Assembly (NCBI GenBank): GCA_023701365.1
Contig: JAMPXD010000005.1
Span: forward strand, 1 to 57,739
Direction of reading: 5' to 3'
DNA: 57,739 nucleotides
Source of the DNA: Geobacteraceae bacterium
GTDB lineage: Bacteria > Desulfobacterota > Desulfuromonadia > Geobacterales > Geobacteraceae
Shown here: positions 17,066-25,059 of the stretch, one piece after another
How positions within the stretch are numbered: position 1 is the stretch's first letter
Layout of the letters: the number at the start of each line of letters is the position of its first letter
Translations under genes and position numbers: made by a program
Notes under the pieces: model-generated
Told to the model about the DNA's origin: nothing
Seen by the model: only the letters and a program-made list of their open reading frames with translations
Database searches by the model: none

Positions 17066-18643
17066 ATGGGCAAAAGACATCTGAGCCGCAGACAATTTCT
17101 TGCCCTCACCTCTATGGGGCTAGCGGGAACGTACATAACCCTCCACGCCGGACTCGCCAGAGCGATGATGGGTGGCGGCGGCATGGGTGGGGGAGGAGGC
17201 ATGGGGGGTGGCGGTTCCGGCACGATCATCGATCCCCCGGTCGGCGGCCTCTTCCTCGATCCGGCAGAGATGTCGAACAGAAGCCTCGTCCCGGGTGTCG
17301 TGGAGGTGGACCTGGAGGCGCGGCTCGCAAGGATCAACGTCAACGGCACAATGGCCAACCTGATGACTTACAACGGCCGCTATCCCGCCCCCACCATCCG
17401 GGTGCGGCAGGGGGACCGGCTGGTCGTCAACCTGACCAACGGCCTTCCCCCCACCACGGCGACCAACCTCCTCGGTTACCGCAGAAACGTCACCAACCTC
17501 CATACCCATGGCTGGCACGTATCCCCCAAGGCCCCCTCCGATTACGTCATGTACGAGCTGGAGCCGGGGCACGTTTATCGTCACGAGTACGACACCGCCA
17601 TGCAGGAGGCGGGGACCCTCAACTTCTACCACCCCCACAAGCACGGCGTCTCCGCCGAGCAGTACTGGGCCGGGCTCGCCGGGGCGCTGGTGGTGGAGGA
17701 CGCGAACGATCTGCTCAAGGCCTACGAGACCCACATCATGGTCATCAAGGACATCACCCTCTCCGGTTCCGAGCCCGCCCCCCACGCCACCATGATGGAC
17801 TACATGCAGGGCAAGGAGGGGAACACCGTCATGGTGAACGGGGTGATCAATCCCCGCCTGTACATGAAGAGCGGGCAGGTGCAGCGCTGGCGGGTCGTCA
17901 ACGCGAGCAGCGCCCGCTTCTACCGCTTGAGTCTCGACGGCCACACCCTGCATCTGATCGGCACCGACGGCGGGCTGCTCGACAGGCCCTATCCGCTCTC
18001 GGAGATCATCCTCTCTCCAGGCGAGCGGGTGGACCTCCTCGTCAAGGGGACCCAGGGGGCGAAGTCCGGGAGCTACCGCTTCATGGCGCTCCCCTATGCC
18101 CGGATGGGGATGTCGGCCCTTGAGACGCGCACGCTCCTGACCGTCACCTACAAGGGATCAGCGACCCCCGCCCAGGGTCTTCCCGCCACTGTGAATTCCG
18201 CGGCCGCAAGGCTCGACCCGAACAATCTTCCCGGCATGGCTGCCATTGCGGCGCGGCGCACCATGACCCTGAGCATGGGGCAGGGGAACGCCTTCATCAA
18301 CGGCCAGGACTTCGACGTGAGCCCCTACACCATCATGTCGGAAACCGGCAGCTACGAGATCTGGACCATCGTCAACCAGAGCGGCATGGACCACCCGTTC
18401 CACCAGCACGTGAACCCCGCCCAGGTCCTCGCCGTCTCCGGGGGGGACGCGGGGTACGCCTCCCTCTACACGAGTGTCCCCGCCTGGAAAGACACGGTGC
18501 TCGTCCCGAAGATGGGGAGCGTAACCCTTCTCGTCCCGGTCATGGATTTCAGCGGCATGGCGATGTTTCACTGCCATATCCTGGAGCACGAGGACATAGG
18601 AATGATGGGAATGTGGCACCTCATGAGGGGAATGGGGATGTAG
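17066..18643 (+). CDS. Tat-exported multicopper oxidase
   Basis: A 525-aa oxidase. The N-terminus MGKRHLSRRQFLALTSMG is a twin-arginine signal (SRRQFL), so it is probably exported already folded and copper-loaded. A Gly/Met-rich linker follows the signal (about residues 33-52). Copper motifs are HTHG (H146, H148), HPHKH (H189, H191, H193), HPFHQH (H443, H446, H448) and HCHILEHEDIGM (H502, C503, H504, H508, M513). GGAGG lies 9 nt before the ATG. It differs from the first two oxidases, which have Sec-type signals. It is the last gene of the cluster and converges with asd. Confidence 0.92.
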   Translation: MGKRHLSRRQFLALTSMGLAGTYITLHAGLARAMMGGGGMGGGGGMGGGGSGTIIDPPVGGLFLDPAEMSNRSLVPGVVEVDLEARLARINVNGTMANLMTYNGRYPAPTIRVRQGDRLVVNLTNGLPPTTATNLLGYRRNVTNLHTHGWHVSPKAPSDYVMYELEPGHVYRHEYDTAMQEAGTLNFYHPHKHGVSAEQYWAGLAGALVVEDANDLLKAYETHIMVIKDITLSGSEPAPHATMMDYMQGKEGNTVMVNGVINPRLYMKSGQVQRWRVVNASSARFYRLSLDGHTLHLIGTDGGLLDRPYPLSEIILSPGERVDLLVKGTQGAKSGSYRFMALPYARMGMSALETRTLLTVTYKGSATPAQGLPATVNSAAARLDPNNLPGMAAIAARRTMTLSMGQGNAFINGQDFDVSPYTIMSETGSYEIWTIVNQSGMDHPFHQHVNPAQVLAVSGGDAGYASLYTSVPAWKDTVLVPKMGSVTLLVPVMDFSGMAMFHCHILEHEDIGMMGMWHLMRGMGM

Positions 18644-18663
18644 GAAAGTTCATCATAAAAGGG

Positions 18664-19683
18664 TTACTGCAGGTACTTCCCGATCAGTATTTCCGCGATC
18701 TGCACCGCGTTGGTCGCCGCCCCCTTGCGGATGTTGTCGGCAACCACCCAGAGGTTGAGGCCGTTCTCGATCGACTCGTCCTCGCGGATCCGACCGACCA
18801 GGATGAGATCCTGGCCGGCGGCATCGACCGCCATGGGATAGACGCCGTTGGCCGGGTCGTCCACCACCTCGACACCGGGGGCGCCTGTCAGGAGTTCCCG
18901 GGCCTTCTCGACGGTGATCTTCCGTTCGGTCTCGACGTTCACCGACTCGGAATGGCCGTAGAAGACCGGCACCCGCACAGTGGAGGCGGTGACCCGGATC
19001 TCCGCCTCCATGATCTTCCTGGTTTCGTTGACCATCTTCATCTCTTCCCCGGTGTAGCCGTTGTCGCCGAAGGAGCCGATCTGGGGGAGACAGTTGAAGG
19101 CGATCTGGTGCGGATAGACCTTGCACTCGGGGGGTTTTCCCTGGAGGAGGTCCTTCACCTGCTTGTCCAGCTCGGCTATCGCCTTCTTGCCGGTGCCGGA
19201 AACCGCCTGGTAGGTGGAGACCACAACCCGCTTGATGGTGGCATAATCGTGGAGCGGCTTGAGCGCCACCACCAGCTGGATGGTGGAGCAGTTGGGGTTG
19301 GCGATGATCCCCTTCTTCGTGTACCGGGCAATGGCGTGGGGGTTCACCTCGGGGACCACCAGCGGGACATCCGGGTCCATCCGCCAGGCGCTCGAGTTGT
19401 CGATGCAGACCGCGCCGGCCCGGGCCGCCGAGGGGCAGAAATCCCTGGAGCGGTCGCCGCCGGCGGAGAAGAGGGCGATGTCGATCCCCGCGAAGGAGTC
19501 GTGGGTCAGCTCCTCCACCAGCACCGGCTTCCCCTTGAACTCCAGGATCTCGCCGGCGCTCCGGGAGCTCGCCAGGTATTTGATCTTCCCGACCGGAAAG
19601 TCGCGCTCCTCAAGACAGTCGATCATCTGGCTGCCGACGGCGCCGGTTGCGCCTACTATTGCTATGTTCCACAGCTTGCTCAT
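18664..19683 (-). CDS. asd: Aspartate-semialdehyde dehydrogenase (Gram-positive/USG-1-like type)
   Basis: A 339-aa enzyme that reduces aspartyl phosphate to aspartate semialdehyde for Lys, Thr, Met and diaminopimelate synthesis. It has NADP motif GATGAVG (residues 11-17), catalytic C132 in ANPNCST and the VSTYQAVSGTG stretch. GAGGAGCTAGAAT precedes the ATG. A second asd of a clearly different subfamily lies 236 bp upstream, separated by a terminator, so the two are probably transcribed separately. Confidence 0.95.
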   Translation of the reverse strand: MSKLWNIAIVGATGAVGSQMIDCLEERDFPVGKIKYLASSRSAGEILEFKGKPVLVEELTHDSFAGIDIALFSAGGDRSRDFCPSAARAGAVCIDNSSAWRMDPDVPLVVPEVNPHAIARYTKKGIIANPNCSTIQLVVALKPLHDYATIKRVVVSTYQAVSGTGKKAIAELDKQVKDLLQGKPPECKVYPHQIAFNCLPQIGSFGDNGYTGEEMKMVNETRKIMEAEIRVTASTVRVPVFYGHSESVNVETERKITVEKARELLTGAPGVEVVDDPANGVYPMAVDAAGQDLILVGRIREDESIENGLNLWVVADNIRKGAATNAVQIAEILIGKYLQ

Positions 19684-19720
19684 ATTCTAGCTCCTCTCAT
19701 CTTTGAGTTTCGATATTCCT

Positions 19721-19750
19721 AAAAAAAACAACGCCCCATTACGGGGCGTT
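19721..19750 (-). terminator. Rho-independent terminator between the two asd genes
   Basis: On the minus strand AACGCCCC (19743-19750) and GGGGCGTT (19730-19737) form an 8-bp stem followed by a run of Ts. It ends the leuB-asd transcript before the shorter asd gene. Confidence 0.85.
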
Positions 19751-19785
19751 ATCAGGAATCCAGTACCTTCTAATTCTTGAATTAA

Positions 19786-19870
19786 CGTAGGGTGGGTTAG
19801 GCGGATTCATCGCCGTAACCCACCGTTCGCAGCCGATTGGTGGGTTACGCTATCGCTAACCCACCCTACG
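19786..19870. repeat. Nested palindromic repeat element (85 bp)
   Basis: A perfect 15-bp outer inverted repeat (CGTAGGGTGGGTTAG at 19786-19800 and its complement at 19856-19870) encloses an inner repeat GTAACCCACC/GGTGGGTTAC. Sequences of this GTAGGGTGGGTTA type are dispersed palindromes in many genomes. No coding content is seen. Confidence 0.8.
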
Positions 19871-19919
19871 ATAAACACTTCCAGAGAGCGCGATTTTTGC
19901 GCTAACGGCGCGTTCTCTC

Positions 19920-21017
19920 CTACCGCTCCATCAGGATACGCAGCATCCGCCGCAGCGGCTCGGCCGCCCCCCACAGCAGCTGGTCGCCGCAGGTGAAAGC
20001 CTGGACATACTGCGGCCCCATCTTCATCTTGCGGACCCGGCCGATGGGGACCGTGAGGAGGCCGGAAACAGCCGCCGGGGTGAGTTGCGCCAGGGTGTCG
20101 GCCTTGGTGTTGGGGACGAACTTGACCCACTGGTTGTCGTTTGCGATCAGACTCTCGATGTCGGCAATCGGCACGTCCCTGTTCAGCTTGATGGTCAGGG
20201 CCTGGCTGTGGCAGCGCATGGCGCCGACCCGGACGCAGATGCCGTCCACCGGGATCGGCGTCGCAGTGCCGAGGATCTTGTTGGTCTCGGCGAACCCCTT
20301 CCACTCCTCGCGGCTCTGGCCGTCCTCCACCTCCCGGTCGATCCAGGGAAGGACGTTCCCCGCCAGCGGCGCGCCGAATTCCTTGGTCGGCATCGAGTCG
20401 CCGCGCAGTTCCGCGGTCACCTTCCGGTCGATCTCCAGGATGGCCGACGACGGGTCCCTGAGGAGTTCCGCTACGGAGCCGTGCAGGACCCCCATCTGGG
20501 CGAGGAGCTCGCGCATGTTGGGGGCGCCGGCGCCGCTTGCCGCCTGGTAGGTCATGGAGGTGAGCCATTCCACCAGCCCGGCCCGGAACAGCCCCCCCAG
20601 GGCCATCAGCATCAGGCTCACGGTGCAGTTTCCGCCGATGAAGTCCTTCTGCCCCTTGGCGAGGGCCGCGTCGATGACGTTACGGTTAACCGGGTCGAGG
20701 ATGATGACCGCATTGTCCTCCATCCGCAGGGTGCTGGCCGCATCGATCCAGTACCCCTGCCACCCCTGTTTCCTCAGCTCCGGATGAACGCTCTTCGTGT
20801 AGTCCCCCCCCTGACAGGTGAGGATCACGTCGAGCTTCTTCAGCTCCGCGATGTCCGCGGCGTCCTTGAGGGTCCCGCTGTTCATGGGAGCGGGCTGCCC
20901 CGCCTGGGAAGTGGAGAAGAATACCGGTTCGATCCCCGCAAAATCGTTTTCCTCCTGCATCCGCTGGAGGAGAACCGAGCCTACCATGCCGCGCCAACCG
21001 ATCAGTCCGACTTTCAT
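19920..21017 (-). CDS. asd: Aspartate-semialdehyde dehydrogenase (proteobacterial E. coli-like type)
   Basis: A 365-aa Asd of the longer gamma-proteobacterial type. The N-terminus is [20 protein letters not shown], the catalytic cysteine is C131 in [10 protein letters not shown], and YQAASGAGA replaces the YQAVSGTG of the other copy. AAGGAAC precedes the ATG. It belongs with leuB on the same strand (128 bp apart across a repeat). Two unlike Asd enzymes for the same reaction stand next to each other, which may reflect different regulation or a stage in gene replacement. Confidence 0.94.
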   Translation of the reverse strand: MKVGLIGWRGMVGSVLLQRMQEENDFAGIEPVFFSTSQAGQPAPMNSGTLKDAADIAELKKLDVILTCQGGDYTKSVHPELRKQGWQGYWIDAASTLRMEDNAVIILDPVNRNVIDAALAKGQKDFIGGNCTVSLMLMALGGLFRAGLVEWLTSMTYQAASGAGAPNMRELLAQMGVLHGSVAELLRDPSSAILEIDRKVTAELRGDSMPTKEFGAPLAGNVLPWIDREVEDGQSREEWKGFAETNKILGTATPIPVDGICVRVGAMRCHSQALTIKLNRDVPIADIESLIANDNQWVKFVPNTKADTLAQLTPAAVSGLLTVPIGRVRKMKMGPQYVQAFTCGDQLLWGAAEPLRRMLRILMER

Positions 21018-21048
21018 AGTCCGTTCCTTTTCTGAAATTAAGTTTTAG

Positions 21049-21112
21049 GTAGGGGCGGGTCTTGTGCCCGCCCGCTTCTCGTAAGGCGGGCAACCACAAG
21101 GGTTGCCCCTAC
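21049..21112. repeat. Dispersed palindromic repeat between asd and leuB
   Basis: GTAGGGGC (21049-21056) and GCCCCTAC (21105-21112) bound an element rich in inverted GGGCGGG/CCCGCCC motifs. A related GGCGAGGC...CCCTAC hairpin lies at 30334. It resembles the widespread GTAGGGGC palindromic repeats. Confidence 0.65.
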
Positions 21113-21145
21113 ATAGAATACATTAATTACCGCAGCAATAATTTA

Positions 21146-22234
21146 TTACAGACTGGCAATGATGGCGTCGCCCATTCCCTTTGTATTCACCAGCTTCTCC
21201 CAATCCTTCTGCTGGTAAACGTCCCGTGTCCGGAAGCCCTGATCAAGGACCTTGGCCACCGCATTGTCGATGGCTTCGGCCGCCTCGACCATGCCGAAGG
21301 AGAAGCGGAGCATCATCCCGGCAGAGAGAATCTGGGCGATCGGGTTGGCGATCCCCTGGCCGGCGATGTCGGGGGCCGAGCCGCCGGAGGGCTCGTACAT
21401 GCCGAAGGTCCCCTCAGCCAGCGACGCGGAGGGGAGCATCCCGAGGGAGCCGGTTAGCATGGCCGCCTCGTCGGAGAGAATGTCGCCGAACATGTTCTCG
21501 CATAGGATCACGTCGAACTGCTTGGGCCACTTGACCAGCTGCATGGCGGCGTTGTCCACGTACATGTGGGAGAGCTCCACGTCCGGGTACTCCTTGCCGA
21601 TCCCGGTGACGACCTCCCGCCAGAGGACCGAGGTGGAGAGGACGTTCGCCTTGTCGATGGAGCAGACCTTGTGGCCGCGCTTGCGGGCCGCCTGGAACGC
21701 CACGTGGGTGATCCGCTCGATCTCCTGCACGCTGTAGCGCATGGTGTCAACCCCGACCCGGTTCCGCCCCTCCCCTTCGATCCCCTTGGGCTGGGAGAAA
21801 TAGATGCCGCCGGTCAGCTCGCGGATGACCAGCACGTTGAAGCCCCCGGCGATCACTTCCTCCTTGAGAGACGAGGCGCCGGTCAGGGAGGGGAAGATGA
21901 TGGCGGGACGGAGGTTGGCATAGAGGCCGAAGATCTTCCGCAGCGGCAGGAGCGCCCCCCGTTCCGGCTGCTCGTCGGGGGGAAGGCTTTCCCACTTGGG
22001 GCCGCCGACCGAACCGAACAGGATGGCGTCAGCAGCCCTGCAGATGTTCACCGTGGTCTCGGGAAGGGCCTTCCCCTCCAGGTCGATCCCGGCTCCCCCC
22101 ACATTGGCGTGGGTCCGCTCGAACTTTACCGCGTATTTCTTCTCAACCGCGTCCAGGACCCGGAGCGCCTCGGCCATCACCTCTGGTCCGATGCCGTCAC
22201 CCGGCAGGACCGCCACCTTGAACACCTTTGCCAT
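21146..22234 (-). CDS. leuB: 3-isopropylmalate dehydrogenase
   Basis: A 362-aa LeuB, which oxidatively decarboxylates 3-isopropylmalate in leucine synthesis using NAD. It begins [20 protein letters not shown], and shows the substrate-binding arginines in LRPAIIFP and [11 protein letters not shown], and the metal aspartates in [10 protein letters not shown] and [20 protein letters not shown] precedes the ATG. It is the first gene of a minus-strand run toward asd, with a strong promoter directly upstream. No leucine leader peptide or T-box is seen. Confidence 0.97.
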   Translation of the reverse strand: MAKVFKVAVLPGDGIGPEVMAEALRVLDAVEKKYAVKFERTHANVGGAGIDLEGKALPETTVNICRAADAILFGSVGGPKWESLPPDEQPERGALLPLRKIFGLYANLRPAIIFPSLTGASSLKEEVIAGGFNVLVIRELTGGIYFSQPKGIEGEGRNRVGVDTMRYSVQEIERITHVAFQAARKRGHKVCSIDKANVLSTSVLWREVVTGIGKEYPDVELSHMYVDNAAMQLVKWPKQFDVILCENMFGDILSDEAAMLTGSLGMLPSASLAEGTFGMYEPSGGSAPDIAGQGIANPIAQILSAGMMLRFSFGMVEAAEAIDNAVAKVLDQGFRTRDVYQQKDWEKLVNTKGMGDAIIASL

Positions 22235-22273
22235 ATCAAAATCCCTCCATTTGAGTATCCACGCAAAATTTGG

Positions 22274-22303
22274 ATTTTATTTGCGAAATGATCCGCTTGT
22301 CAA
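22274..22303 (-). promoter_or_regulatory. Sigma-70 promoter of leuB
   Basis: TTGACA (22298-22303) and TAAAAT (22274-22279) on the minus strand are separated by 18 nt, about 40 nt before the leuB start. Confidence 0.7.
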
Positions 22304-22334
22304 CAAAAAAAGCCCCGTCCCTTACCGACGGAGC
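22304..22334 (-). terminator. Orphan rho-independent terminator upstream of leuB
   Basis: On the minus strand GCTCCGTC pairs with GACGGGGC (one T-G wobble) around a 7-nt loop and is followed by seven Ts that run into the leuB -35 box. No minus-strand gene lies upstream: the next gene is divergent. It is either an insulator, the end of an unrecognised small RNA from 22335-22509, or a leftover from a lost neighbour. Confidence 0.6.
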
Positions 22335-22336
22335 AG

Positions 22337-22386
22337 TCCCTCCCCCGGCCTTCGGCCACTCTCTCTCCCTTTGGGAGAGGGAGTGG
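22337..22386. repeat. Dispersed hairpin repeat (CTCTCCC family)
   Basis: CCACTCTCTCTCCC (22356-22369) pairs with GGGAGAGGGAGTGG (22373-22386) with one mismatch, preceded by a CCGGCCTTCGGCC hairpin. The same layout recurs inverted at 51303-51350, so this is a repeat family. No gene lies in 22235-22509. Confidence 0.7.
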
Positions 22387-22509
22387 AGCCGGCGACGAAG
22401 CCAACGGCCAGCGGCTGTTTACGACTTCGTAACACGAGCAAGGTTTACATTTCGGCCAAGGTAAGATACTCTTTACCTGAAACATAACCACTCATTATCG
22501 AGTCGTGGA

Positions 22510-23826
22510 ATGGAACCAAAACCGCAGGTGAAAAAAATCTCCCTCCTTCATAAACTCGTTGCCAGTTATGCCGCCATATCGTTGTTTACCCTGGCAGCCC
22601 TGGTGATTTCCTATTCGGGGCTCTACTCCCTCAACAAGACAGCCCGGGACATCGTCACCAACGACTTCGTGCTGATCAATAACGCCAACAAGCTCCGCGA
22701 ATCCATCCAGGCGCAGCAGAGTTACGCCGCCAAGTTTTCCATTCTCAAGGGGCCGGAATTCAGAGAGCTTTACCTCCAGCGCGAAGCGGAGTTTCTGGAG
22801 ATACTGCAACGGCTGCAAAAGTCCGGTCTGGAACGGTCCCTGGAGGATATCGCCCCCCCCTACCGTGATTTCAGGGAGGCTGCACAGCAACTGTTCCAGG
22901 GGACGCAGAACGACACCATTCCCCTGAAGGCCGCCGCGGAAAGAGTTTCAACACTCCTGGAAAAGACCCTGGCAGACCGGCAAAAGCTCCTGAGCGAAAA
23001 GCTGGAGGCCGCCGAGCAGCGGGAACAGTCAACCATCAGGTGGACGCTCCTCCTTTCCCTGACCGGCTTCCTCCTCGCCCTCAGCGTGGCGGCACTGCTC
23101 ATCTACAACATCTCTACGGCGGTGGGCAAGCTCAAGAGGGCGACCCACCGCATCGCCGAGGGAGACTTCGACTTCGACCCGGCCATCCCTCCCGGCGACG
23201 AGGTCGGGGACCTTGCCGAAGATTTCACCAGGATGGCAATAAGACTCAAGGAACTGGAGCAGATAAGCCTCGACGCAAGTCCGCTCACCCGCCTGCCGGG
23301 AAATATTGCCATCGAGCAGGTGCTGGAGGAGAAGCTGGAGGAGGGAAAACCCTTTGCCGTCTGTTACGCCGACCTGGACAACTTCAAGCCCTTCAACGAC
23401 CGGTACGGTTACATCCGGGGGAGCGAACTGATCAAGAAGTCCGGGGAGCTCATCTATGAGGCGGTAAATGCCGGCGACAGCCTGAACTCATTTGTCGGCC
23501 ATGTCGGCGGGGACGATTTCGTGATGGTAGTCGCCCCGGAAAGGGCTGCCGAGGTCTGCCAGGGGGTTATCGACAGGTTCGACAAGATGATCCCGGAGTT
23601 TTACAGCCCCGAGGACCGCGCCGCCGGGGCGATCGAAGGGGCCGACCGCTACGGGGTGCACCGCCGATTCCCGATCATGACCATCTCGATCGCCGTCGTC
23701 ATCTGCCACAAGGGAAGCTACGATGCCGCCGTAAGCATCGCCAGGGCGGCCGCTGAAATGAAGGACAACCTTAAGGAGAAAGCCGGCAGCAACTACTCCA
23801 TCAACCGGCGGGGACAACCACGATGA
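22510..23826 (+). CDS. Membrane GGDEF domain protein (putative diguanylate cyclase) with HAMP
   Basis: A 438-aa protein with a membrane segment at about 14-37, a helical periplasmic sensor, a second membrane segment at about 178-200, HAMP (about 200-250, KLKRATHRIAEGDFDF) and a GGDEF domain. The active-site loop reads GGDDF (residues 333-337), an acceptable variant, and substrate-binding residues are in CYADLDNFKPFNDRYGY. The RxxD inhibitory site upstream of GGDDF is not seen (LNSF there). It probably makes c-di-GMP, but activity of the variant loop is uncertain. The stop overlaps the next start by 4 bp. Confidence 0.85.
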   Translation: MEPKPQVKKISLLHKLVASYAAISLFTLAALVISYSGLYSLNKTARDIVTNDFVLINNANKLRESIQAQQSYAAKFSILKGPEFRELYLQREAEFLEILQRLQKSGLERSLEDIAPPYRDFREAAQQLFQGTQNDTIPLKAAAERVSTLLEKTLADRQKLLSEKLEAAEQREQSTIRWTLLLSLTGFLLALSVAALLIYNISTAVGKLKRATHRIAEGDFDFDPAIPPGDEVGDLAEDFTRMAIRLKELEQISLDASPLTRLPGNIAIEQVLEEKLEEGKPFAVCYADLDNFKPFNDRYGYIRGSELIKKSGELIYEAVNAGDSLNSFVGHVGGDDFVMVVAPERAAEVCQGVIDRFDKMIPEFYSPEDRAAGAIEGADRYGVHRRFPIMTISIAVVICHKGSYDAAVSIARAAAEMKDNLKEKAGSNYSINRRGQPR

Positions 23827-24368
23827 CAAAATACGTTCTTATCATAATTCTTGCCATTGCAGTGAGCGGCTGCGCCACCTTGACCAAGCCGGGAGGGGTC
23901 CTCTACCGCCCCGGCCAGGAAAGAAAACTGGCAAAGGCGGTAATGCTCCTGGAACAGGGGGAAACGTCGGCTGCCGGGGAACTGCTTACCGCTTTATCTG
24001 CCGAACCGGGAGTGGCAAGGGTCACCGATGAGGCGTTGTTCCGGTTGAGTTTGCTCCGGCTCGCTTCCGGCCAGGAAAAGAACGGCATGGCGCAGGCCCG
24101 TCAAGACCTGGAGCGGCTGAGAAAAGATTATCCGGCAAGCTCATGGACCCCGCTGGCCGCAAGCCTGATCGAGCTACTGTCGGCCACACATGAAGTCCGG
24201 CAGCAGGAGAGGAAACTGAAGGAGCTGAATCTTTCCCTGACCAAAGAACAAAAGGAGCTGAAGGAACTGAACCTGTCCCTGACCCAGGAAAACAAGGATC
24301 TGCGCGAGAGCATAGAAAAGCTGAAGTCCCTTGAACTGGAACTGGGGAAGGGGAGCAAGAAACTCTGA
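23823..24368 (+). CDS. Lipoprotein with TPR-like helices and coiled coil, coupled to the GGDEF gene
   Basis: A 181-aa lipoprotein: signal peptide with lipobox VSGC (lipidated C17), a helical TPR-like part (about 35-120), then a coiled coil with two near-identical 14-residue units, LKELNLSLTKEQKE and LKELNLSLTQENKD (about 135-162). ATGA overlaps the upstream stop, so translation is coupled to the cyclase. This suggests that it anchors or feeds envelope information to the cyclase's periplasmic domain. No family name is assigned. Confidence 0.8.
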   Translation: MTKYVLIIILAIAVSGCATLTKPGGVLYRPGQERKLAKAVMLLEQGETSAAGELLTALSAEPGVARVTDEALFRLSLLRLASGQEKNGMAQARQDLERLRKDYPASSWTPLAASLIELLSATHEVRQQERKLKELNLSLTKEQKELKELNLSLTQENKDLRESIEKLKSLELELGKGSKKL

Positions 24369-24398
24369 GACAACTCCTTCCCCCTCCTGCCGTCAGCA

Positions 24399-25007
24399 TT
24401 ACGGCGCCTTGATCTCCTCGCTCTTGGTCCGCAGCTTCTTCACCAGCTCGCCGTACCCCTGGCCGATGATGATCTTGTTGAACTGGTTCCGGTAGTTGGA
24501 GACCAGGCTCACCCCCTCGATCACGATATCGTAGATCATCCACCTCCCCCCCTTGTTGAGGAGCCGGTAATCGAGGGAGTATTCGTCCCTCCTGGCGGTC
24601 ACCACCTTGCTCTTCACCTCGGCGTACTCCCCTTCCGCGGTCTCCTTCAGGTAGACGATCTTTTCCTGGTTGTACGATTCGATCTTGCCGGCGTAGGAAT
24701 TTTCCAGGAGGGTCTCGAAGAGCTGCGTGAACTCCTTCCGCTCGGCGGGGCTCCGCTCCTTCCAGTGCCTCCCCATGGAGCGCTGGGCCATCTCGCCATA
24801 GTCGAAATTCCTGCCGATGGCGGCCTTCAGCTCCCGGCGCCTTTTCTGCTCGTTCTGAGGTTTCTTGAGTTCCTTGTCCGAGACGATCCGGACCACCTCG
24901 TCAACGGTTTTTTTCACCTCGTCGGTGACCGAGGCGACGGCCATTACCGGGGCGGCGGCGATAACCGACCAGAGCAGCAATGCAACTATCATCATTCGTG
25001 CGGTCAT
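24399..25007 (-). CDS. mlaC: MlaC-like phospholipid-binding protein (Ttg2D family)
   Basis: A 202-aa periplasmic lipid carrier of the Mla system. A signal peptide (MTARMMIVALLLWSVIAAAP) ends near VMA, and the Ttg2D/MlaC core includes NFDYGEMAQRSMGRHWKERS, EFTQLFETLLENSYAGKIE and WMIYDIVIEGVSLVSNYRNQF. A GTG at 25016 is in frame, but GGAGG abuts it and suits the ATG at 25007 (8-nt spacing). It is the last gene of the operon mlaE-mlaF-mlaD-tolC-mlaC. Confidence 0.9.
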   Translation of the reverse strand: MTARMMIVALLLWSVIAAAPVMAVASVTDEVKKTVDEVVRIVSDKELKKPQNEQKRRRELKAAIGRNFDYGEMAQRSMGRHWKERSPAERKEFTQLFETLLENSYAGKIESYNQEKIVYLKETAEGEYAEVKSKVVTARRDEYSLDYRLLNKGGRWMIYDIVIEGVSLVSNYRNQFNKIIIGQGYGELVKKLRTKSEEIKAP

Positions 25008-25059
25008 TCGGTTCACCTCCTAAGCCGATCAAAAAAGCGATTTAATTGGACAAATCTCG

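Noticed and set aside
18664-21017. asd pair as a recent tandem duplication
   Set aside because: Active-site surroundings and lengths place the two in different subfamilies.
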